From Virgibacillus chiguensis (GTDB lineage: Bacteria; Bacillota; Bacilli; Bacillales; Amphibacillaceae): a stretch of DNA of 61,899 bases. The stretch covers positions 1 to 61,899 of the forward strand of contig NZ_FQXD01000020.1 of NCBI RefSeq assembly GCF_900129865.1, read 5' to 3'. Numbering within the stretch: position 1 is the first letter of the stretch; each line of letters opens with the position of its first letter. Positions 55,908-61,899 of the stretch are shown in pieces. The notes below the pieces were generated by a model, which worked only from the letters and a program-made list of their open reading frames with translations, searched no databases and had not been told where the DNA came from. The position numbers and the translations under genes were made by a program.

Positions 55908-56557
55908 TTAAAATTTCACTACTCTATAATTTCGTTCAATCCATCTTTTAGGATATACATACTTAGTTGCATACACCCTACCTCTAGGATGATAAGCTTG
56001 AACTTGTTTTACTTTATACTTTTTGTAAACGTGTCTGTATTGTAATCTGTACCTACCAGATGGATATGAGGGGCTTGAATAACTAACTGTTTTCGACCAA
56101 GACTTAGTAGTGTTGAATCCTATATAAGCATTTAAATCCCTCTTCGTAACATTTAATGATCCAGAATATGAATTAGCAACAGTTGATGAGTGAGATGCAT
56201 GTAACACGCCACCACTGATTGTTGAAGCTCCTGCGTATCTCCATGATCCGTAACTCAGACCAACATATTTCTTACCACCTTTAAGGTACCATTTTTTTCT
56301 CCTGCTCATTGGTGACACAGATTCACCTTCAATAGATTCATTCTCAGTAAGCGCTTCTTTTGGAAGTACTTCATTTTCGTAAATTAATTCATCTTCTGAT
56401 ACTGGTTCATAATAAAAATCCACAACTGTTTCACCGGGTTTTAAACCCTCGTAAAGGAAATCTTTTTCTTCTTCACTACCAATTTCATCAGCATAGACGG
56501 TTACGTTAAAAATACTCAGCAATAAAAATAAAAAAAGACCAAAAAAATTTTTTTCAT
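55908..56557 (-). pseudogene. Secreted aromatic/basic protein, frameshifted in its signal peptide
   Basis: No family recognised. The mature part is Tyr/Ser/Lys/Arg-rich and Cys-free (KKWYLKGGKKYVGLSYGSW, then YIGFNTTKSWSKTVSYSS and RGRVYATKYVYPKRW). The natural start is ATG 56557 after GGAGG, giving MKKIFLVFF, but this frame stops after 13 codons. A one-base shift in the A7/T7/T7 tracts restores a signal peptide (LFLFLLLSIFNVTVYADE) joined to the 204-codon frame. It is either a pseudogene, a phase-variable gene or a sequencing slip. Confidence 0.6.
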
Positions 56558-56712
56558 AATTTTTCCTCCAATTAATTCTATTATCAATAATCTAACATTT
56601 TAATTGGAAAATTACAACAAATATTTAGAATTAAAAAGACGTTATATACGTAATAGCCTCTCCTCATGATTTAACACCAACCAAATGTCCTGGTATTATT
56701 CTTTCCACAACA

Positions 56713-56760
56713 AAACCACCTCCTGTAACTATAATTGAAATGAGTTACGGAAGGTGGTTT
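56713..56760 (-). terminator. Terminator behind the toxin-immunity remnant
   Basis: AAACCACC (56713-56720) and GGTGGTTT (56753-56760) close a long stem that includes GTAACT/AGTTAC. On the - strand a T-rich tail follows (TTTTGTTG). It lies 40 bases beyond the stop of the gene at 56800-57396. Confidence 0.75.
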
Positions 56761-56799
56761 ATTGTAAGGTAATGTATCGATCTGAAAATTACTTTGAGT

Positions 56800-57396
56800 T
56801 CAAAGCATTATAGATGGTTTGTTTTCATACTCTATACACCATACTATAGAATCTATAATAGTATACTCTTGTATTTCTTCCTCAGAAATATCATTAATTT
56901 TATTTACTTTTACTAATTGCTCCATTAATTTGCTTTTATCTGTGTCAGATAATGAGTTTATTTCATCTTCTAACCAGACTGAGCATTGGTAGTAAGGGAT
57001 CCACTCTTTTTTACAAAATTCAATTACCCAATCTGGCTTTGGAATGTGTTTTTCAACTTTTTCCCATTTGCTTTTATATTCTTTAATTGCGTCCCCAATA
57101 ACAATCATAATTTCAGAGTCAAAAATATCAGTTTGATTTATATCTAAGCGTATGTAGAAGCTTTCAAACTCATCTTTTGCTTGGGCTTTCCAATGTTTAA
57201 AAACATCAATAAAACTTGAAACAATTTTGTGTTTAAACCAATTCGGGATAAAATATCGTTCGTCAAAGTTAAATATTTTTCTATATTCAACGCCATACTC
57301 TTTTAAAGAGTTAATATCAAGTGTAATACTATCTTTTTTCCATCCCCCAAGCTGTTTTACTCTTCTCTTCCAACCTCTAATTTTTTTTATCTGCAT
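56800..57396 (-). CDS. Intact unknown protein in the immunity position of a colicin E3-like toxin
   Basis: The 198 residues are rich in Trp, Lys and acidic residues, with no signal peptide or membrane segment (GWKRRVKQLGGWKKDSITL..., NFDERYFIPNWFKHKIV, KPDWVIEFCKKEWIPYYQCSVWLEDEI). I recognise no family, and it is much longer than the ColE3 immunity protein. TAGGAG precedes ATG 57396, and the start is only 14 bases after the stop of the toxin fragment, the classical toxin-immunity arrangement. It is therefore a candidate immunity protein, retained while the toxin decayed. Confidence 0.6.
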   Translation of the reverse strand: MQIKKIRGWKRRVKQLGGWKKDSITLDINSLKEYGVEYRKIFNFDERYFIPNWFKHKIVSSFIDVFKHWKAQAKDEFESFYIRLDINQTDIFDSEIMIVIGDAIKEYKSKWEKVEKHIPKPDWVIEFCKKEWIPYYQCSVWLEDEINSLSDTDKSKLMEQLVKVNKINDISEEEIQEYTIIDSIVWCIEYENKPSIML

Positions 57397-57413
57397 CGTT
57401 ACTATCTCCTATT

Positions 57414-57834
57414 TTAAAACTTGAGCCTTCTCCCCTTTACTGGACCTTTATACATTTCACCAGTCAAAGGATCCTTGCTTCCTAAGTGTTTATAATTGCT
57501 ATCGTATACTTCAATATCATTATGGGTATGACCCCACTGATAATACCGTTTCTTTTTTTCAGATCCGGAAGTTTTAGTTTTACCTTTGTATGGTCTCAAT
57601 TTCTTCCATACAGGACTCTGGGATTTAGTATTTAGCCATATTAAGTGCAACATTTCTTAAGGTCCTTTTCCCAAAATATTTAATAGCCTGCTTAACACCT
57701 AATCTTGCAATAAAAGCTACCACTACAGGAACCGCTGGCAAAACCGAAGCATTTAATTCTGTTGAATCATAAATATACTCTTCTCCAGTTTTTTGATCTT
57801 CATGTTGGTTGCCTCCCTGACATTTTGTATTATA
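57414..57834 (-). pseudogene. Polymorphic toxin remnant with colicin E3-like rRNase domain
   Basis: The - strand frame from 57653 to 57414 ends in KKKRYYQWGHTHNDIEVYDS and KHLGSKDPLTGEMYKGPVKGRR, which aligns with the cytotoxic domain of colicin E3 (YEWDSQHGELE...HLGSFDPKTG...KGPDPKR), a 16S rRNA nuclease. The His and final Glu of the active site are kept, but the Asp of YEWD is Gly. Upstream, 57834-57625 encodes another part (GEEYIYDSTELN...VVVAFIARLGVKQAIKYFGKRTLRNVALN) in a different frame, with no start. It is an N-truncated, frameshifted toxin. Confidence 0.75.
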
Positions 57835-57849
57835 TTAATTTGTACTCTT

Positions 57850-57935
57850 AGTGTCCAACTTGATTTGGGGGCTTATGAAAAAGCAACATAAGACATTTTA
57901 GCTAGGTTTGGTAATTTTAATTCAACTTGGACACT
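57850..57935. repeat. 86-bp inverted-repeat element, IS-end-like
   Basis: AGTGTCCAACTTGA (57850-57863) and TTCAACTTGGACACT (57921-57935) are inverted repeats with one mismatch. The inner TTTGGGGGC after the left end recalls ends of IS3-type elements. No transposase lies between them, so this is a MITE-like or collapsed IS. From 57936 to 58125 no gene is visible. Confidence 0.55.
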
Positions 57936-58125
57936 TTCATTAGTTTCAACTCTTTTTATAAATGGAACATACAAAACCACGAGTAAAAATAGTAGGTTTT
58001 ATAATAATTAATAGTGTGCAGTTCGCTTAAATAGGAAAAAGTGATCTTCAGCAATCAGCGTTTTGCAAAAAGAAAGCGCCTGCTCTTAATCTTTAATGAA
58101 GATTTGTTTATTGAAAGAAAAAGTG

Positions 58126-58920
58126 CTAGAAAATAGTAGGTACCATGCCTCCATCCATACGAATCGGAGAACCTTTAAAAGCGGAAGCATAAGGGCTACA
58201 TATAAAGGTAGTTAATCTACCTATCTCAGTTGGCTTGATAAATCGTTGAATTTCTGATTGAGGTAGATTTGTAGTCATAAATTCTTTCTCTTTTGCTGAA
58301 AAAGTCATTTCTTCATTTGGGTACATCTCCTCAATTATTTGATGCACATTTTCAGAGAGCGATGGTCCCGGCAAGATCGTATTGACTGTAACTTCTTTTT
58401 CTATTGTTAATTTAGATAGGCTTTTTGACAATGATAATAGCATTGATTTTGTCATACAATATTGAGGCATTTGTCCTGATGGCATAATTGCTTCTTCACT
58501 CGCAATAAAGATAATTCGGCCAAAATTATTTTTTATCATTTTAGGTAAGTAAAATTTAGATAATCCATTTGCGGCAAGCACATTAGTACGGATATACTTT
58601 TCCCATACTTCATCGTCAACGTCTTCATATTTCATAATTTCATAAATACCCACATTGTTGACTAAAATATCAATTTGGGGATGTTTTTTAAATAATGCTT
58701 CCCTTTGTTGATTATCTCCAATATCGGCAGTAGCATTTTGAGGGAAGCTATCAGGGAACTCTATCTTCATTTCATTTACGGTTCGTTCTACCTCTTCGTA
58801 ATTTCGTCCATTAATTAGTACATGAACACCTTCTTTTGCAAGTTCAATGGCAATTGCTTTTCCAATCCCTCTTGTTGAACCAGTGACTAAAGCTGTTTTA
58901 TTTTTTAATTCCATATCCAT
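58126..58920 (-). CDS. Short-chain dehydrogenase/reductase (SDR)
   Basis: A classical SDR of 264 aa. The dinucleotide motif TGSTRGIG (13-20), the NNVG motif (DILVNNVGIYE), catalytic Ser in IIFIASEEA and YCMTK (Tyr and Lys) are all present. The substrate cannot be told from sequence. AAGGAG precedes ATG 58920. It lies 96 bases downstream of, and on the same strand as, an AraC-type regulator that may control it. Confidence 0.9.
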   Translation of the reverse strand: MDMELKNKTALVTGSTRGIGKAIAIELAKEGVHVLINGRNYEEVERTVNEMKIEFPDSFPQNATADIGDNQQREALFKKHPQIDILVNNVGIYEIMKYEDVDDEVWEKYIRTNVLAANGLSKFYLPKMIKNNFGRIIFIASEEAIMPSGQMPQYCMTKSMLLSLSKSLSKLTIEKEVTVNTILPGPSLSENVHQIIEEMYPNEEMTFSAKEKEFMTTNLPQSEIQRFIKPTEIGRLTTFICSPYASAFKGSPIRMDGGMVPTIF

Positions 58921-59016
58921 AATATATTGCTCCTTTTGGTTTGAAAAATATTCCTTTTCTTTTACAGTTCTTATTAAGTTATGCTACTGATACAGCAGTG
59001 TCGAAAAGCAAACTAG

Positions 59017-60039
59017 TCAATTTATCAAGTTTGCACAGAGATGTTCCGTACGCCACTTTAAAGGCGTAGCACCTTCCCATAGGTGAAAGGCGCGGTAGAA
59101 TGAGCTTTGGTCTTCATATCCAATCAAAAATGCGATCTCTTTAATATCAAGCGACGGGTCTGCCAGATACTCTCTTGCCTGTTCATGTCGAACTTTTACT
59201 AACAAATGCTTGAAGCTTGTGCCTTCTTCAGTAAGCCGACGCTGCAAGGTACGATCACTTATCCCTAACTCGCTCGCAATAGTCTGAATATCAGGGCGAC
59301 CTCCTGTTAAGCTACTTTTCATGATCCACTTGACGGTTTCGGTAATTGAAGAGCTGCGTGGGTGCTCATTCAACGACTGTTCCAGTACGGGAGTCAGTAT
59401 CTCTAACAATTCTGCATTGTACGAGACAAAGGGACGATCTAGATCTGTTCGATGTATAGTCAACCTGTTACAATTTGTGTCGATCTGAATTTGGCAGCCG
59501 AAGTAATCTTCAAGTATCTGTAGGTCGCCAATGGAATGGGTAGAAAATTCTACGCACTTTGCTGTCAAAGGTTGACCTGTGCCACGACGCCCTAGTTCGA
59601 GAAGAAATGCCAACGTAATACCAATTAGTAGGGGAAGACCGGGTTGTTCACTATGCAATGTTTTTATTTCTATTGTACAGTGTTCACCTTCCTCGTTGAT
59701 ATGTAAGCTTTCAGGCGGACAAAGTTGCTTGTACCTGGCCATTCGCTTTAAAGCATCACGGTAGTCATGATCGTGGTAAGTTGCTAAGACAGTCGGAGGG
59801 AAATGATCTGTTTCAAAGGATGTTGCAAGCTTGATGATTCCTGTAGCAGTGTTATTAATGAGGTCGGAATAAGCTTGCCAGATCGCAAAATATTGGGCTG
59901 TGGTGACAACTGGATCAGAAACAATGGAGATTGGCAATTGTGCTTTTTGAACTACGTCATGCGCGGCTATTCCCAATTGACGTAATCCTATCCAAAATCC
60001 TGCAGGAATTTTTATACGGTCAAAGGTATATAACGTCAT
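59017..60039 (-). CDS. AraC-family regulator with arabinose-binding-like N-terminal domain
   Basis: The 340-residue protein has an N-terminal ligand domain of the type fused to OruR/ArgR-like regulators (about 1-215) and a C-terminal AraC/XylS double helix-turn-helix (about 235-330: IQTIASELGISDRTLQRRLTEEGTSFKHLL and IKEIAFLIGYEDQSSFYRAFHLWEGATPLKWR). AAAGGAGG precedes ATG 60039. Its base composition is less AT-rich than its neighbours, which suggests separate acquisition together with the SDR gene. The inducer is unknown. Confidence 0.9.
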   Translation of the reverse strand: MTLYTFDRIKIPAGFWIGLRQLGIAAHDVVQKAQLPISIVSDPVVTTAQYFAIWQAYSDLINNTATGIIKLATSFETDHFPPTVLATYHDHDYRDALKRMARYKQLCPPESLHINEEGEHCTIEIKTLHSEQPGLPLLIGITLAFLLELGRRGTGQPLTAKCVEFSTHSIGDLQILEDYFGCQIQIDTNCNRLTIHRTDLDRPFVSYNAELLEILTPVLEQSLNEHPRSSSITETVKWIMKSSLTGGRPDIQTIASELGISDRTLQRRLTEEGTSFKHLLVKVRHEQAREYLADPSLDIKEIAFLIGYEDQSSFYRAFHLWEGATPLKWRTEHLCANLIN

Positions 60040-60290
60040 ACATATGGTCCTCCTTTACCTATTTACATTATAAGTTTAAGTGTGTTCTGCTTTTCTAACA
60101 GTACAGTTTAATAGTAGCTCTCCAACGATGCTTTGTAACTAGTAAATGACGACAAAAAACTTGCTAACTACGCCAAATTATATTAAAAATGACAGCAGTA
60201 CATAAGGATATAAATACTAAATTTTTGGTCCGTTTTTATAGCTCTACCTTATTTTCCACTTTTCAGCAACAAAGCGTAATTATTGATTAG

Positions 60291-60509
60291 GGTGGAACTG
60301 TAAAAATAGATGAAGAAGATTATAAAAACTCTAATATAAAAGCGGGATTAAGCAAAGATTCTGATCCACCGGTCGCTTCTTTATACGAAACGCCTGAAGG
60401 TTATACTTGGCATCACCATCAAGACGGAAGAACAATGATTCTTGTTGACAAAAAAATTCATAGGGAATTTACTCATGCCGGTGGAATTAGCGTCGTTAAT
60501 AGAAAATAA
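60291..60509 (+). pseudogene. Polymorphic toxin C-terminal fragment, HNH/ENDO VII-like (WHH) nuclease
   Basis: A 72-codon frame after an in-frame stop encodes GLSKDSDPPVASLYETPEGY, TWHHHQDGRTMILVDKKIH and REFTHAGGISVVNRK. The WHHH, QDGR and late HAGG pattern is that of HNH/ENDO VII-fold toxin domains found at the C-termini of polymorphic toxins. No start codon or N-terminal secretion part is present. It ends 14 bases before an immunity-type gene. The upstream 60040-60290 contains no gene. Confidence 0.75.
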
Positions 60510-60523
60510 TTAGGAGGGTATAT

Positions 60524-60980
60524 ATGGTGGAAATTTTTGGTTCACATAAAAATCTTTCGTTAGAACAAATAGAGAGATTTGAAATTGAATATAATTAAAC
60601 TTACCAAATTATATAAGAAGTTTTTATTAAAATGGAATGGTGGAAAAGTAGCTCCTAACTTATTTACTATATCGGACGAACAAGGCAGAAGTGTATTAAA
60701 TGTATTTTACGGAATCGGTAATATGTATGATAATCTGGCTGATTTTATAGATATAATGGACGGAAGGTTACCGGCAGGATTTATTCCAATTGGAGATGAC
60801 CCAGCAGGTAATGCTATATGCTTAGGCACTAAGCAACCGTATTATGAAAAAATTTATTTCTGGGATCATGAGCAGGAACCAGAAAATCCTGATGATATGA
60901 GTAATATGTATTTTTTAGCTAATAACATTGACGAATTCCTGAATAGTTTATATGGAGAAGTTGAACAAAATAACTCTTAG
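60524..60980 (+). pseudogene. SUKH (SMI1/KNR4) family immunity protein, frameshifted
   Basis: ATG 60524 after TAGGAGGG begins MVEIFGSHKNLSLEQIERFEIEYN, then meets a stop. A one-base shift near 60590 continues as KLYKKFLLKWNGGKVAPNLF, then DNLADFIDIMDGRLPAGFIPIGDDPAGNAICLG and IYFWDHEQEPENPDDMSNMYFLANNIDEFL, the SMI1/KNR4 (SUKH) fold. Such proteins are common immunity partners of nuclease toxins. An internal start at TTG/ATG 60579 or later would give a shortened product. Confidence 0.8.
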
Positions 60981-60999
60981 TATTTAAAGATGTTATTTT

Positions 61000-61240
61000 T
61001 TAAAAAATAACATAAAAATAACTGAAAAAAATAACAGAGTGAAATCCGAGGAAAAAATAATCTTGTTTTTATTTTATAAGCTGCATTTTTTAGGTGAAAA
61101 GAAGTGAGAAGTAATTTGAAGAAATGGTGTCAATTATGGCGGCATGATGTAAATCATCGCCCGTAACCTCTGATGCATCAAGGGTTATAAGTGTTGGTTA
61201 GGTGATATTTGGAGAAAATCTCACAAAAACCTCACATTTT
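61000..61240. other. Spacer beside integrase remnant with small palindromes
   Basis: No gene. ATGAT-GTAA-ATCAT lies near 61144-61157, inside GGCGGC...GCCCG, and TGATGCATCA near 61172. Such palindromes are often seen beside integrase genes, but no att core repeat could be demonstrated. Confidence 0.35.
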
Positions 61241-61701
61241 TTAAAAAGTTGTTTTTTCAAGGATGTTTCCGTAAAGATTAGATATCTTTTCGGTTGCATC
61301 CTTTTTCATTTTATCCGTAACATGTGTGTAAATCTGCATAGTAGTATCAATATCTTCATGGCCAACGCGCTTCATGATTGTAATAATATCAACACCAGCT
61401 TCGGCTAGCATACTAATATGAGTATGTCTAAAATGTGAGGTGTAGCATACTTTTTTATACTTGTTTTTCGCATGAGACGATTCATTCTAGTTAAAATTGT
61501 CTTTGTAACAAAAGGAAACCCGTTTGCTCTTGCGAATACAAAATCTTTGGCGTGATAGCCTTCAATTAAAGTTCTATATTGCATTTTATGTTTATCGTTT
61601 TCTTGAACGACTTTTCGTAGCATGTCCATAACGGATTGTTCCATGCTTATTAAGCGGATGGATCCATCTGTTTTGGGAGTTGTTAGTTCGTAACCACGCA
61701 T
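61241..61701 (-). pseudogene. Second tyrosine integrase remnant, frameshifted, 5'-truncated
   Basis: The - strand frame from 61701 begins inside the catalytic domain (RGYELTTPKTDGSIRLISM, DFVFARANGFPF, RMNRLMRKTSIKKYATPH). After a one-base shift at about 61436 it continues as HFRHTHISMLAEAGVDIITIMKRVGHEDIDTTMQIYTHVTDKMKKDA with the HxxR box and the tyrosine. The N-terminal half is missing; the homology stops where an unrelated + strand fragment begins. It differs in sequence from the integrase at 53063. Confidence 0.85.
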
Positions 61702-61894
61702 TTATTTTTTCATTCGTCTAAGTAAAGGTAAAAAAGAAGCTCAAAGAGTTTTCACGAAAACAGTCGTAAGCCGATTAAAAGCTTTGGGAGCTCATAAATT
61801 AGCTTGGGCAGCAGGAGCGGCGTTAGCGATTGCTAAACAAATTGACAAAAGGGATAAATATCCTAATAATGGATGGATAGATATTGCGTTTTAG
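61694..61894 (+). pseudogene. C-terminal fragment of an unknown Ala-rich protein
   Basis: After a TAA at 61691-61693, a frame without a start codon reads SKGKKEAQRVFTKTVVSRLK, ALGAHKLAWAAGAALAIAKQI and DKRDKYPNNGWIDIAF, ending at TAG 61892-61894. The amphipathic, Ala-rich segment and the NNGWIDI end look like the C-terminus of a small secreted or membrane-active protein. I do not recognise the family. It abuts the cut end of the second integrase, marking a recombination junction. Confidence 0.4.
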
Positions 61895-61899
61895 GAGTT

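Noticed and set aside
52940-60510. CGTTAATAG shared by the rpsI 3' end and the end of the WHH toxin fragment as att repeats
   Set aside because: Nine bases at stop-codon regions can match by chance; flanks do not align.

Overview
The window is chromosomal DNA of a low-GC Gram-positive bacterium of the order Bacillales. The proteins read like Bacillaceae orthologues: the B. subtilis-type ctsR-mcsA-mcsB-clpC heat-shock operon, SigH, Mini-III, Rae1, a Cys T-box, TTG starts on rpoB and rpoC, and the complete str-S10-spc-alpha ribosomal superoperon. A moderately halophilic genus such as Oceanobacillus or Virgibacillus is an inference from protein style. No rRNA, tRNA or CRISPR array was seen.

Layout. 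0-5.2 kb: CtsR-controlled protein quality-control operon (repressor, arginine-kinase pair McsA/McsB, Hsp100 ClpC). 5.8-8.5 kb: radA and yacL, without the disA that lies between them in B. subtilis. 8.8-14.8 kb: gltX, a T-box leader, cysE-cysS-mrnC-rlmB-rae1; ispD and ispF are not at their B. subtilis position. 14.8-28.1 kb: sigH, rpmG, secE, nusG, rplK, rplA, rplJ-rplL, a 16S methyltransferase, rpoB, rpoC. 28.2-48.3 kb: L7Ae-like gene, rpsL, rpsG, fusA, tuf, then rpsJ through rplQ with secY, adk, infA and rpoA; map is absent. 48.5-53.0 kb: energy-coupling factor transporter core (ecfA1-ecfA2-ecfT), truA, rplM, rpsI. The genes from 0 to 53 kb all read on the + strand, and ribosome, RNA polymerase and secretion parts are co-expressed from a few promoters with leader attenuators (T-box, L10 leader, probable L13 leader) and terminators.

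From 53.0 kb the character changes completely. Directly behind rpsI lies a broken tyrosine integrase, interrupted by an IS200-type element, followed by about 8 kb of AT-rich accessory DNA. This holds a bacteriocin-like secreted precursor with a divergent membrane protein, a group II intron tail, a frameshifted secreted protein, and two remnants of polymorphic toxins, each followed 14 bases later by an immunity-type gene. One toxin is a colicin E3-like rRNase with its immunity-position gene intact. The other is an HNH/ENDO VII-like nuclease with a frameshifted SUKH immunity gene. An SDR/AraC pair and a second broken integrase complete the region. I read it as a decayed genomic island at the 3' end of rpsI.

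The most unusual signals are: a roughly 90-bp intergenic repeat family, always in the direction of transcription and ending in a terminator-like hairpin; a nusG ribosome-binding site separated from its start by a perfect hairpin; a GC-rich structured insertion between the Cys T-box and cysE; and the decayed toxin-immunity region.
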